This document shows, piece after piece, positions 46,321-57,712 of a DNA stretch of 64,000 nt. The notes below the pieces were generated by a model, which saw nothing but the letters and a program-made list of their open reading frames with translations, made no database searches and was not told where the DNA came from. The stretch covers positions 35,172,054 through 35,236,053 of the forward strand of contig JAOANR010000003.1 of NCBI GenBank assembly GCA_030278955.1, in the 5' to 3' direction. The translations under genes and the position numbers were made by a program. This stretch comes from Hygrophila difformis (lineage: Eukaryota > Streptophyta > Magnoliopsida > Lamiales > Acanthaceae). How positions within the stretch are numbered: the first letter of the stretch is position 1; every line of letters starts with the position of its first letter.

Positions 46321-47507
46321 CTGTGGAAAATAATAACCTCGCATTATAATGCAATACACAGGTTAAAAAACAGAAAACTATTTATAGCACTCATATCAAT
46401 TAACTTCAACATATGGAGGAAAACAAAAACCAGATTAGAGTCTCTACATAAGAGATTCCACACACATGTTTAGAAAAATTACTCTGCATTGACATTTCCC
46501 AATCTACAAATAATAGATTACAGTAACTGTTTACTCACAATTCTTCAAATCATGCATGGGCATGGATTGTAGCATACAACAATCATAATGAACCACAAGT
46601 TAGGAAACAGATGAGAATATAATTGCAATCTGGTTGTATGCTCAGATCCTATTGCCAAAAGATTTACACAAGTAAAAAGCAAGTGAATTTTGTAAATTAA
46701 GAGATATGATCTTGGCATTTTGAGGGTTTGAATAAAACAGCAACAAAACCACAAAAGTACATCCATTCACAAAAAAATAATAATGACCCCATGGGGCAGC
46801 AATCTCATGGGGCAGCAATCTCATGGACTAATGGGGTCCTCATCTTGTTTCTTCAAAGTTTCCATGGAAGATAAATGATATCTGATACTAAAATAAAAAC
46901 TGTTGCACAATCCAACAATAGCATGATAATTATAGAACTATGGCCATCCAAAATCAGTTTTGATGGCTAAGTGAAAACCATTATAAAGATGGATTCCAGG
47001 CCCGGTTGTTTTTAATGAGGTGAAGACACAATCCATAATACATGAAGTTCAGGAATAGCAACATCTTCACCGTTGCTCATGTTAAAGAGCAGTTGTACAT
47101 TGGTGTTAAAATTTCTAAATTTGGGCTACCCACAGGATATTTACGGATTGTACTTGCAGTGAAAGAGATGTTTGGCAAGAGTCTCATGGGGCACGAATTC
47201 GGTACATTAAATTTGACAAATCTATTACATCATTAGGAGTCTCCTAAACACACAACCTTACCATTTTAAATGCATTTTGCTCATTTTATCATCTATGCTT
47301 AACTGTTGCTACTTCTACTTTACATCTCTTGCATCAGTAACAATGAAAATAGGCAGAAGAATAAACCCCTTAATTCAAGAAAAAAACAGTTTTAATATAT
47401 ATACAGTACCACAATCAATATACAGATGCGCAACAGCATTATGCAATGATTGCACGTGAGTTCGAAATAACATGGCAAATATGAGTTGATCAGCATAAAT
47501 CAGGTAC
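46321..47507. other. Intron-like sequence between XPB and FEN1 fragments
   Basis: AT-rich, no coding stretch that I can support. A 16-bp direct repeat (ATGGGGCAGCAATCTC) occurs twice near 46791-46823. Confidence 0.5.
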
Positions 47508-47566
47508 CTTGTGACTTCGCCGGCTTCATTTGTGAGCATTTTAGCACCACGTCTTCCAACAACAGT
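47508..47566 (-). pseudogene. FEN1: FEN1 (flap endonuclease 1) exon fragment
   Basis: A 59-base exon bounded by TATGTCAG and GTACCT reads VVGRRGAKMLTNEAGEVT, the conserved N-terminal nuclease segment of FEN1 (flap removal in DNA replication and repair). Only this exon is present, so it is a captured scrap. Confidence 0.75.
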
Positions 47567-47644
47567 CTGACATAAAAGTTACCAAAATATCACCTAATCC
47601 ACTCAAATTATGCTTACTCTACAAATCTTTTAATAATCTCGATT

Positions 47645-47800
47645 GGGATTGGGTAAGTTTCTGATACTCGAGAGCATACACTTTCTGTCTCCCTTGTAAC
47701 ATAGGATATCTGATTAGGAATACCTCCCACCTCCTCAAACAACACCACGAGATTGTTGCTTGGTTGTAGCCGCGAACGGGGAACATGATAGCTATAAGGT
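47645..47800 (-). pseudogene. Beta-galactosidase fragment
   Basis: Minus strand reads YHVPRSRLQPSNNLVVLFEE, VGGIPNQISY and ESVCSRVSETYPIPIE. This is the C-terminal jelly-roll segment of plant GH35 beta-galactosidases (cell-wall galactan turnover). It is directly joined to the formin fragment on its upstream side, without a catalytic domain. Confidence 0.75.
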
Positions 47801-47867
47801 GGACTGGGTAAGTATTCATGCATAAAAAAATGTGTTAATGTAAAGAACATGTTAGATACATGACCAT

Positions 47868-48293
47868 CATTTTCCGAGGCAGCCAATTCTTGCTTCACCT
47901 TTTCTAAATCTTTGATTATAGCTTGCATTTCTTCTGCCAGTGATTTAAATTATATCTGCCATAAAAAAATCATCAATTCTCATGAAGTTATCAACAACTC
48001 GCAAAAAAGATTGGCCAAGTCATAGATCAGAATTTTACCTTTGAGGCAGTTTCCAAGGTAACAAGATTCCGGTGGAAATCTAGAAGATCAGGTGCTCTCA
48101 AGGCAAGCACCTGAGATTTTGCAATAGGGGAAATTGGATTGGTTTACTAAGAATACATTTATTTGGTTAGCAACAAACAATAATGAAGCAAAAGTTACCT
48201 TACAAAGATCATGCATAAGTGTCATCTTGTTGTTGGTTGCACGAGTGTCTGTAAGCTTCAAAAGACTGTCCAATTTGAATCCAACAGCAGAAC
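47868..48293 (-). pseudogene. Formin FH2-domain fragment, three exons
   Basis: Exons 48293-48199 (VGFKLDSLLKLTDTRATNNK, MTLMHDLCK), 48110-48039 (VLALRAPDLLDFHRNLVTLE) and 47955-47868 (FKSLAEEMQAIIKDLEKVKQ, ELAASENDG), each with AG/GT borders. They form a continuous part of the actin-nucleating FH2 domain. TAA replaces Gln as the second codon of the third exon. The rest of the gene is absent. Confidence 0.85.
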
Positions 48294-48625
48294 CTGTGGG
48301 TTGCAGATAATATATGTTATCAACATGGAAAAAAAATTAAAATTCAAGCTATTGAATTGACCCCAATTCGTAAATATACAAAATCAAGGATGAGTGAGGG
48401 AACAGAGATTTTTTGTCTTTCACAATTAAAATCAAATTCATACCTCTTGCAGTCCCTTGATTCAATGTGTTTTCAAGGCACAAGATTTTCTTCAAGATTT
48501 CTTTTAGTTTGAAGGATTTCCGAACATAATACATTGGTACAATTGACATCATTGAAATTACAAAGGCATGCAGAAATTGATTTTCGAGTAAAAAGTCTCT
48601 TTTACCTCTTGACACGCTGAATTCA

Positions 48626-49029
48626 CAATGTTCAAGCCTTTTCGAGTAAAAAGACTTAATTTTTGTTTTCAAGTGAAAAAAAAAAATGCAAAATAGGTGG
48701 ATAAGAATCATCGCGCCTCCCCCAAATATCTCAACCGTGAAAAGAACATGGGCAAGAATCCAACCAAACCAAATGGAAAACAAGAATAGGATAATTAAAT
48801 AAAAATTGAATAGAAAGGTATCGAGTCACACTGTTCAAGCTTTTTCGAGTAAAAAGTCTTAATTTTTGTTTTCAAGTGAAAAAAAAGTGCAAAATAGGTG
48901 GATAAGCATCATCGCGCCTCCCTCAAATATCTCAACCGTGAAAAGAACATTGGCAAGAATCCAACCTAACCAAATGGAAAACGAGAATAGGATAATTAAA
49001 TAAAAATTGAAACAGAAAGGTATTAAGTT
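48626..49029. repeat. Tandem duplication, period about 202 bp
   Basis: Two copies, each containing TTTTCGAGTAAAAAG, CATCGCGCCTCCC and AATAGGATAATTAAATAAAA, with a few differences. A further short TTTTCGAGTAAAAAGTC occurs at about 48582. This is non-coding sequence between the formin and DEP1 fragments. Confidence 0.85.
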
Positions 49030-49217
49030 GAGGATCAGATAAGAAAACATCAATCACCACATTGCATCAATTGATGGATGCAAATTAAGACTGGGGCGAC
49101 AAATAACTATCATCATATTCCTCAAAATATATCACCGCACGACAACACTCAACTGCCAAAATGTACCTTGAACATAAAAAGAATCATCGCATCCACTGCA
49201 GGTCCTGAATTAGAAAA

Positions 49218-49635
49218 TTACAAGGCGATTGTCTTGAACGATTTAATTGGCTTGCACCCATGATTCTCTGGCAGCGGTCCGTTTCCTGGCCGAATAGATA
49301 TTCTCAATTCAAAACCTGCAGTAGGATCACAATCCATTCTTAAATTTACTATCATTCACCCAAAACTCACAACAGTATTTTCAACATAAGGATTGTATGT
49401 GTGCTTCCAACACTTTTAGTAAGAGGTATATCCACGAATCTAGATGTTTATCAGTTTATGTGTGCTTCCAGCATAAGATTTGTATCTAAGAGAAGGAGTT
49501 GCAACATTGCAACTTAGACATCGGTAGATACTGAAAGTAAGAGTATTACCAGCAGCCTTGGCAGCTGTAGCTTCTTGGAAGACATCAGCAACATATAAAA
49601 TTTCTGATGGTTTATCTACATCAAACATTCAACTG
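49218..49635 (-). pseudogene. DEP1: DEP1 fragment, last two exons
   Basis: Exon at about 49635-49550 reads VDKPSEILYVADVFQEATAA and KAAG before GTAATAC. The last exon 49315-49218 reads [19 protein letters not shown] and ends at TAA. These are the C-terminal parts of the enolase-phosphatase domain of DEP1 (methylthioribulose-1-phosphate dehydratase/enolase-phosphatase E1, methionine salvage). The LCYE fragment separates them from the upstream exons. Confidence 0.83.
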
Positions 49636-49708
49636 CAGCAACTAAAAGGCATATTAAGATTGAAGGACGAGATAGAATTGCCATATTATACATGTGCTCT
49701 CAAGATAG

Positions 49709-50866
49709 TTACCTCAACGAAGCTGCACCTGATGCTACAGTAACAGTAAATTAAGGAGTGGTTGGGGGATATGAACATATACCTGCAGGGAATAGAAATG
49801 TTGCCTTCACATTCAACGAGTCTATGGCCACTCGAAACTTCAATAATATTATCCACTTTTGTGTTGATATATGATACACCTGACTCGACACACCTAGAAA
49901 ATTAATATGAGTTGCAAGCCATTAATGTGGTCTGCATTCAAAGGTAAACCATCCAGTAAAAAGGGAAGCACCTTAATAATAATGCAAGTAATTCTGGTTG
50001 AGAAAGTCTACCTTTTCAGTAATTCTTCATGGAGCAAGTATCGACTAACACGCCCATATGCACGGCCAACAAAAATAGGGTCGCCTTCATCCAAATATAC
50101 AATGGTATCCCTCCAGACATGCTGAATGCAGCGTTCAAGTCCTAGATCTGAATAGAAACAAAAGTCACACACTTGAGAATTAAGAATGTGGTTCAATTGT
50201 CCAATTTGTTTTGTTTCCAAAAAAGAAAGGAAAAAATACGAAATCTGAACCATTCAAAGGACAATTTAATAATTGCTTCAATTATCACTCGTCCAGACCT
50301 ATTTGACATTAAATCAATAGTGAAAAAAATTACTGGTATAGTAATCTCTCTTCCTCCTTTATTCTCTAACTGAGCAGCTTATCCTTGCCTATACATAGCT
50401 TATTATTTCTTGGCAATGCCTTATTCAGATTGCTCATTTGCAGCTCAGTGTACGTGAAGAAAGAATTAAAAATGCTTATGCCAGCAATGTTCAGGAGAAA
50501 CAACAGATGGAATATACTTTCAAGATTTTAACAAGTTTCATGACAGGGGATCACCAAGAAGGTAATAAAAATATCATACTTCACAGCCAATACTTGAAGT
50601 TCTGTGATTATGCATAATAAAATTGCTAAATCTCAGTCAAATGAATAAAAGGAATTAATCAAGATGAGTACCTTTGAATTTATCCTCCCACGCACCATAA
50701 TTATTTGTGAAAGAAAGATATTATGAAAGAAAGATCAGGGCCAATCAACCCTACATTCATACCTAGCTTAGCTGACTCAGCAGCAAGAGCTAGCCCCGCA
50801 GGTCCGCAACCAATTACAACCAGATCCAATATGTTGTCTCCAGTTAATAGTATTCTTGGCAACTAC
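49709..50866 (-). pseudogene. LCYE: Lycopene epsilon-cyclase fragment, four exons
   Basis: LCYE makes the epsilon ring on the way to lutein in plastids. Exons: 50866-50674 (LDLVVIGCGPAGLALAAESA, the FAD/NAD-binding motif, with a 16-base tandem duplication that shifts the frame). Then 50147-50012 (DLGLERCIQHVW, VYLDEGDPIFVGRAYGRVSR), intact. Then 49893-49783 (CVESGVSYINTKVDNIIEVS, HRLVECEGNISIPC). Then about 49743-49709 (TVASGAAS). Introns are kept. It lies within what should be one DEP1 intron. It lacks the transit peptide and the C-terminal half, so it is not functional. Confidence 0.9.
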
Positions 50867-51360
50867 AAGCATTGGTGCGCATGTTAATAAATTTATCATT
50901 TACATATACAGAAGGAAAATATAAAGTAATAACTAAATACATAAGCAAGGATTACCTAGCAATATAGGAGTAACATTTAAAAACTGATCAAATGTCCATA
51001 ATGCTTGGTTGAGATCAACATAAATGAATAACCAAAAACTTCAAAAGCTGCTAAATATTAATGGTAACAACTATTACTCTTAAACCACTAAAATCATGAT
51101 GAGAAACTTATTTCCTTATCTACAATAAGAAAGCTACCAAGGTTAGGTAAAATTAACTTCAAATGTTTTTTTTACATTCCTCCAGTAAGGCAGTAATATT
51201 ATAGGAGTATTTCACCTTCCTGATGATATAATCTAGTCCTCAACTGTAATAAAAGGCTATAATGACGTAGTTCTTTATTTTATGCATAGTTCTCTCATCT
51301 CACTCATTCATTTACAAGGTCCGGTTAGGAAGGCATTTATTGGAGACGAAAGAAACTTAC

Positions 51361-52597
51361 CCCACAGTTGTATCAAAAAATAAGACAAATACTCCCTGAG
51401 ATCACTATGGTTAGTATTGCCAAACAAAAGCCTTTGTGCTAATCGGCTTCCACTGGAATATATGTATACCTAAAGGGAAAGTGAAGTTGAATAATCTTAA
51501 TTCTTTAACAAAGGCAATTGATACTGAAAACTTTTTCCATAAAAAGAAAAAGAAATGAGAATAACCTTGATTTCTGAAGAATGCCACTTCTGCAGTGCAA
51601 CAGGTACATCATCATAAACAACACCTTGTATCTCCTTTCTTTGAAACCCGGTTCGCCATATGTGTCCCTGAGGTTGTTGAACATGAAGTGATTCACAAGT
51701 TAAAACACATTAATCCCCACAGTGCAAGAAAGAACCAACAACAAATAACAGTAGTCTCACTTGTAACTGTTTCAAGCTAGTAATTTTCCTATCAGCTTTA
51801 ATCATAGCTTCCACATTTACAACCAAATCAGCAATTACTGCCTCTTTATCTCCATCTGGTGGAATGGGCACAGCCCCGGAAACACCACTTTCTATGTCCA
51901 CTTGTACCTAATTCAAGAAATACCATTAGAGAGGAAATGTGGACAAAACAAGAGCTAAATTGATAACTAAATCACTTTCTTAGCTTGTCTTTAATTCCAA
52001 GTGAAATTTGTTTAGTTAATTATGTGAACAAATCAACAAACTTCATAACTACTTTATGAAATCTTTCTTCTTGATAAATTGGTGCCAAAATTTAAAACAA
52101 ACAAACACCAAACAAAGATCACAAGCTATAGTGCACATGGTTTAGAAGAAGGCCAGCTTGTAGAGATGAACTTACTTGAGCCCATAGCAATTTAACATCA
52201 TCTTGGGTTTCTGCTGTGTCATATGTCAATCCAAAATGCTTCCTCACATTACCGCGGGCATATTGAAAGAGAACATCCGAAACAAAAGTTATCAATGTAG
52301 TAGTTCCTTCAATGTCCAGTATAGTGCAACACTGCAATAGATTGTTTAAGGTGAGTAATATGCAGAAACATAAGATATGCTTAAAGGTAGTAATACAATA
52401 ACTATAAGCATTAACTAAGAGCATACCCTTGATGGCCCAAAACCATTGTCTAATGTTCCTGCTTTAGCGGAGACATTACGAGGGGTGCCTGTAACTCCTC
52501 TCGGAATCTGAATAGGACCATGGGATGGTGTTGACCAGTCCAATCCCAGCTGATGTAGTTTAATGGCAGCATCAAATAGATAATAGTAGCATTCAGC
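51361..52597 (-). pseudogene. DEP1: DEP1 fragment, five consecutive exons
   Basis: Exons 52597-52427 ([20 protein letters not shown]), 52331-52176 (ILDIEGTTTLITFVSDVLF, the DxEGT phosphatase motif), 51907-51761 ([37 protein letters not shown]), 51667-51566 ([20 protein letters not shown]) and 51469-51361 ([32 protein letters not shown]). All have AG/GT borders and no stop inside the exons that I saw. DEP1 works in methionine salvage. The N-terminal dehydratase domain is mostly missing. Confidence 0.9.
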
Positions 52598-53140
52598 CTG
52601 AGAATAAATTCACCAGTTGCTTAAAAACAAGTGCAGCATAAAAAGTTTCTTTCTTGGTTCCAGATGGCAGAATGTAAAGTGTGAATATGATAACAGGTGC
52701 CGAACAATTTAAAAATGGCACAATCTTTAATCATTTTAAGGAAAGAACAACAATGAGCTTTATACTATTTCCAATTCACCACTAAAGTTATTAATCACCA
52801 TCCTCTCCCTTTCTGCAAATATAAAGGCAACAGAAGAACTCATTGTTGTTTTTAAATTATTTTTTCCTTGATACTTATTAGCATGAATATAATATACTAC
52901 TTAAGTAGGGAATCACAATCCAGAAAGTATATTCATGCAAATCTAAGAGCAACCAAGTGCTTATGCCTCTGAATGAGCCTCTGATGCTCACCTGTGTTTT
53001 TGCACTGATCCAAGAATCCCCCCATACTTATATTCTAGGGTTCAACAACCAGGAAAAAAATACTTACGTATATTCTAGGGTTCAACAACAAGGGAAAAAA
53101 TACTGTCAAACCCTAATTAATTGAACCAAGCTGTTGCAAT
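52598..53140. other. Non-coding sequence upstream of the DEP1 fragment
   Basis: AT-rich. Contains a short direct repeat (TATTCTAGGGTTCAACAAC, near 53031 and 53076). No coding stretch that I can support. Confidence 0.5.
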
Positions 53141-53142
53141 AG

Positions 53143-53460
53143 CCGGCTGCGTTTGGGAAAAAACGCTAGCGATTAGCGTTTAGCTTTTAAAATACATACT
53201 AAAAATAGCCTAAAATCCTATATATAGTAAACACTAATTACAGTAACTGCCAAATTTTAATATCTAATCTCTAAACTCTGAACGTTCCTCTCCCCCAGCT
53301 TTTAGCTTTCCAAACTCCAGACTCTAAACTCTAATTTAAAATTGCATTACCAAACACCATTATTCAAATTGTAAATTATTTTTCACTATTAATTCCAAAC
53401 TCCAGACTCTGAACTCCAAACTCCAGACGCTAAACTCTAATTATTTCCCAAACATGCCCC
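53143..53460. mobile_element. Putative MITE with TTTGGGAAA ends
   Basis: Starts near GGCTGCGTTTGGGAAAAAACG and ends with ATTTCCCAAACATGCCCC, giving imperfect terminal inverted repeats. The interior has repeated AAACTCCAGACTCT-type units. I could not find a clear target duplication, so superfamily (hAT or PIF) is open. Confidence 0.45.
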
Positions 53461-53631
53461 ATCACAAGCAAAAAAATGAAAATTAGGGTTCAAACAATAG
53501 GACAGTAGGACCTCGGAACAGGGCGGAAATGACGAGTGACAGAGAATGGAAAAAAACACCGTCAAACCCCGACTTTCCACGCGGAGAACTGCATCAACCA
53601 AGAAACCGACGGCGAAAGGGAAGGGGTGCGG

Positions 53632-53649
53632 GGGGGGGGGGGGGGGGGT
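53632..53649. repeat. Poly-G run of about 18 bases
   Basis: A long uninterrupted G homopolymer in a GC-rich patch (53580-53700). The exact length may be unreliable in assembly. The overlapping plus-strand open frames 53529-53844 are low complexity. Confidence 0.8.
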
Positions 53650-53709
53650 GGGCTACTGAGAAAAAGAAAAGTGAGCAGCGGCACCGAGGAGGCCGGAGAT
53701 TGGGAGTTT

Positions 53710-53714
53710 AGAAC
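53710..53714. other. Left target duplication of G3 (AGAAC)
   Basis: AGAAC precedes the LTR at 53715 and recurs at 61429-61433 after the other LTR, fixing the outer edges of G3. Confidence 0.95.
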
Positions 53715-56485
53715 TGTAACACCCGGTTTTTGGTCACCCAGGTCGGGATGTCACCGCCACACCTCCCTAGCAAGACATGGTTTCTCCAGCTTGCTAAAGA
53801 GATGCAAGGCTATAGTTTTTTCAGAATTTAAAACATTCAATTAGCCCATTCATATATAATTTAAAAATAGTACATCAAAGTTGCAGCGGAAAATAAGATT
53901 TACATATATAATGCAGCGGAATTTAAACATAGGGCCAACATGGCCTAATCACGGGTTAAACAGGCCCGTTCATGCAATTCATATCTAAGACTAGAATAAT
54001 AAAAGAAAATGATATTTTCCTGAATATCCATGCATGCATATGATGATGCACATTCTTCATACTCTGTAGGAAAAAGAAAGTAATGATTTTGGTCAGCACA
54101 ACGTGCTGAGTAAGTATACAGGATTATGGGGTTTCAAAGCCATTAATTGAATTTTAAGAAAACATGTACACAATACCCCATAATTTAATTTATTTGTCTA
54201 ACAACAATTTAATTGCATAATTAAATAGACAGAGATTCCATAACATCACAGTATTGCTTGCAAGGTAAATAATTGCATAACATAACTTAAAAGCATAATT
54301 TAAATAAGCGAAGGAAAGTATAAGTCTTTTAAATTTTCCCGTTAATCCCTAGCCGAGTATCAAGATTTTATTTGTAGTCAAGTTTCTCTCGCCGTTTTGG
54401 CACAGTTTCTCATGTTCAACACCATCGTCCAATCAGGCATGATGTGCAAAGCTAGGAGGGCACCCTGCAGAGCACTCGCCCCCTACGTAGATTACTCTCG
54501 TCCGTTTAGGCACGAAGCAAATAGCTAGAGGGGCACCCGATGGAGCACTCACCCTCTACATAGGTCACTCTCGTCCGTTTAGGCACGAAGCAAAAAGCTA
54601 GAGGGGCACCCGATGGAGCACTCACCCTCTACGTAGAAAGCTCAAACTAGCTATAACGGGATTTCGAAAATGTTTGTTTATGTATTTTATCTCAAAGGAG
54701 TTTCCACTCATTTAAACCTTAAAGGCCAATTTCTCAAAATATACTATTTCAGGACACTTTCCGCTCCGATATCATTTAAAATCCTTTTCAATAAGATTTT
54801 TCAAGATTTGACCCGGTCAACCACCGTTTACTTCAAAATTCATTAAAAATCGAGTTTAATTCCAAAAATTCTGAAATTTCACCACTGAATCAAAAACATC
54901 GAGATGAACAACTTTCGTGTTTTAACTCCAAATTTAATGAAATTTTACAGAGATCATCTTAAGATATTTATCTACAACTTTCATGTTCGGCCAAAGATCT
55001 AAATCGGTCTGGAACCTATGTCAAAAACGTGATCAAGATCGGACCTAAGTTCTGTCAAGAATTTCAAGATCCAATTTCAAGCAGGTTGGTTTTCACATAT
55101 CAAATCCTCTCTAAAAATTCTGAAAATTTTACAGTAGATAGATCTAAGCCTTTGGAACGTTTTTCATGTTTTAAGTATTCTCGTTTGAAGTCGTTTTATG
55201 GTTTGGAAAAATTTGTCAAAACTGTTGCACCGGTAGAAAACATTCAATGACAGATTTACGCAAGATTCGATTCAAGCTTTTAGGTTTCGTGTTTTAATTA
55301 CTCCCAAAACCATGTAAGTATTAACTTACAGATTTGTAGATATCCGGGATCCTCTATTTCGAAGGCATGGCTTCCAGTCCTCCGTCTATCCTCTCCGTTC
55401 GTCGGGTTCTACGTTCTAGATTCGATTCGGGGCGTAGAAAGAAAAATAAGAAGATTAGGATTCGTTTTCGAATCAAAACTTAAGAGACGAATGGATCGGA
55501 ACTTACCACGATGTCTAGGAGACTCTGATTTTCATCCAAATTAGTCTCGCCTTGGTCTCGTGCCTCCGATGACTCCGGAATTAGGGTTTTCAGACGTATA
55601 GAGAGTTGTAGGCTTTTGGAAAAGTATTCGGAGCTTTTAAGAGGGCTTATTTATAGTTAAACAAGCCCTAGGGACGCCCAAGGTCTGCCCTAGGAGTCTT
55701 GAGCCGAATGGTGTTCAACCGAAGTCGGAAAATCCGGATTCGGGCGAGAAAATCTCGCACGGGCGAATCTGTCCGACGGCGCGGCCGTGGCGCGCCCATC
55801 CCTCTTTGATCGCGCGGCCACCGCGCCGAACTCGCCTGGACTTCGGTCCGGGCGGGTCGTGCGATCCGTCGTGCTTTTCCTCTTCTCTTTCGGACTTATA
55901 CCCCTCTATGCTCCCGAATTCTGATTTCCGGGGTATCTCCGGGTTTCTACTTTCTCTCTAAATTTTTACTTGGGTCTAATTGGATGTTTGGACTCGAATC
56001 CTCGAGTTCATTGGTGTCGGGTTTCGGTGTACAATTTATTTACCTTTAATAATTCTTTTCATTTAATTAAATTTCTTTAATTCCTTTTTAAGTTAAATCT
56101 CATTTCTCATTTCCTTATCTTTATTTATTTATTTATTTGCTGGATTATTTATTTATAGTATTCATTGTATTTATTGTTTATTTATTTAATTATTGTTTTA
56201 TTTTATGTTGGAAAATTCTCGGGTATTACAGTCTACCCTCCTTAAGAATCAACTTCGTCCTCGAAGTTGTGTTTCGGCTTTTCTCGTGCTAAGGTCTTTT
56301 GTTTGTTTTGTTATTTTGTGACTGAACTTAGAATTAAAACTTCTAAGCTGCCTACGTACCCTATGAAGGGATCAAGCCATAATGTAGTTCAAAACAATTT
56401 GAATTTGTTTGCTTATTTATTTTGAATACATATTGTTGAATCAAACTCAAAAATAAATGCATCTACTTTATTACGGGGTATCACA
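53715..56485 (-). repeat. 3' LTR of G3 (2771 bp, long form)
   Basis: On the minus strand it starts TGTGATACCCCG at 56485 and ends at 53715 in TGTTACA. The block 56231-56485, which is internal in G2, is inside the LTR here. Lacks about 117 bp present in the partner near 59760-59880. Carries 2-3 tandem units of about 75 bp (CTCTCGTCCGTTTAGGCACG) at 54494-54650 and a TATA box at 55646-55656 (CTATAAATAAG on the minus strand). Confidence 0.93.
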
Positions 56486-56500
56486 TCCTCTCCCCCTTAG
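56486..56500 (-). other. Polypurine tract of G3
   Basis: Minus-strand CTAAGGGGGAGAGGA directly precedes the long LTR start TGTGATACCCCG. This is the outer tract (PPT-a), used in this copy. Confidence 0.88.
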
Positions 56501-56539
56501 GACTTCAGTTATGTCCCCATAACTGCCGATATGTTATTC

Positions 56540-57712
56540 TCAAGGGGCTTCGGGTTTTGAGTCTTTATTCTCAGGGTATCGGTGCCCTTGGTTGTTGTCA
56601 CTTTGACCGTCTAGGTTTCGTGGCTGGTCAGGTCCAGCGGCCAGGTCCTCTCTCTTGGTGATATTTTTAATATGGGTTCGACACTCTTTCATCCGATGTC
56701 CACGTCGACCACACCAGAAGCATGTGTCGGGTTGAGGGCATCCTCTCTCCAGATGAGGTTGATTGCACTTTGGGCATCGGGGTACGTAGCCTTCACGGTT
56801 GAAAATCCTTCTATTGTTGCCTTCATCGTCGCCTTGGGCTAGCTCATTTGGTCCTTCACGATAATTATTCCTACCCAAGTCAATATCAGTTCTGCGGTCC
56901 TTATCTCTTTTGCCTTGTCCATGGGGACCTCGGCTAGTCTCACCTATCGCCTTATGCTTCAGTCCTTGAACTCGTGCAACCGCTACCGCACGATCATAAA
57001 CAGCTTGTAGGTCGGGGTAGTGCACTCCTGTGATCACCTCGCGAACGGACAGGTTCAGTCCCATCTCGAATTTTTGAGCCTTCTCTGCATCTGTGGGTAC
57101 TAATCTTGGTGCGAACCTCACCAGCTCCTTGAATCGAGTGTAGTACTCTTGCACTGTCTGGCCCCCTTGTTTCAGCGACAGAAATTCTTCGTACATCGCT
57201 GCTTTGGTACTCAGGGGATAGAATCTATTCCTGAGCATCTCCATCATTTCCGCCCACGAGTAGGGCTCCTCATCTTCTTGCAGTTTCGCTTGAGTCGCTT
57301 GCCACCAGTTGTCCGCTTCGCCTCCCAAGTAGTACGAAGCGACGTGCACTCTCTCTCCTTCCGGACACTTGATCGCCCCCAGAAGCTTGTCAAAAGTCCG
57401 GATCCATTCCTCCAGTTTTGCTGGATCCTCCTCACCAGCATAGTGGGGTGGCTGGTAAGGATTCACCATTGCCAGATAGTTGGGACGAGCTTGGGGCGGA
57501 GGTACCGCCGCAGCTTGACCCTGATTGACTTGCGCGTTCCCTAGCGCAATCAAGACCTCTTCTATCGTCCGAAGACGATCGCCCACATTGTTCGGTGCGG
57601 GGGTGTCCTGCGCACCTTGAGGTTGTTCTTCTACCGGTTCCGTGACATTTGGTGGGACTTCAGTAGTAGCTTGGGGAGCCGGTTGGGTTCTCGGTCTACC
57701 TCTGGGTGCCAT
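56540..57712 (-). CDS. gag: Gag of G3, intact (390 aa)
   Basis: ATG at 57712 to stop at 56540. The N-terminus is basic ([11 protein letters not shown]), then an acidic Pro-rich linker. The retrotransposon gag capsid region follows ([60 protein letters not shown]). Near the C-terminus are two zinc-knuckle-like motifs, CPKCNQPHLERGCP and CFWCGRRGHRMKEC (CCHC). It is similar to the gag part of G2. It packages element RNA into particles. The frame is uninterrupted although the element has no pol, which suggests gag is kept by selection or that the copy is young. The deletion that removed pol joins gag to the region just before the purine tract (GTTATGGGGACATAACTG near 56509-56526 is shared with G1 and G2). 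Confidence 0.95.
   Translation of the reverse strand: MAPRGRPRTQPAPQATTEVPPNVTEPVEEQPQGAQDTPAPNNVGDRLRTIEEVLIALGNAQVNQGQAAAVPPPQARPNYLAMVNPYQPPHYAGEEDPAKLEEWIRTFDKLLGAIKCPEGERVHVASYYLGGEADNWWQATQAKLQEDEEPYSWAEMMEMLRNRFYPLSTKAAMYEEFLSLKQGGQTVQEYYTRFKELVRFAPRLVPTDAEKAQKFEMGLNLSVREVITGVHYPDLQAVYDRAVAVARVQGLKHKAIGETSRGPHGQGKRDKDRRTDIDLGRNNYREGPNELAQGDDEGNNRRIFNREGYVPRCPKCNQPHLERGCPQPDTCFWCGRRGHRMKECRTHIKNITKREDLAAGPDQPRNLDGQSDNNQGHRYPENKDSKPEAP

Larger units (their letters stand above)
29584..53709 (-). mobile_element. Gene-capturing Helitron-like element, interrupted by G2
   Basis: The minus-strand 3' end has hairpin GTTGTGC ATC GCACAAC (29613-29597), 9 bases, then CTAG (29587-29584) followed by T. 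To its right, all on the minus strand, lie fragments of XPB, FEN1, beta-galactosidase, formin, LCYE and DEP1 with splice sites and introns retained, the usual signature of Helitron capture. G2 (34647-46140) is a later insertion. The 5' end was not found; the element may continue past G3 into 61434-63649. That one element carries all the fragments is inference from strand, order and the 3' end. Confidence 0.5.

Noticed and set aside
49218..52597. Functional host genes DEP1 or LCYE
   Set aside because: Both are partial, interleaved, and LCYE has a frameshifting duplication; N-terminal and C-terminal parts are missing.
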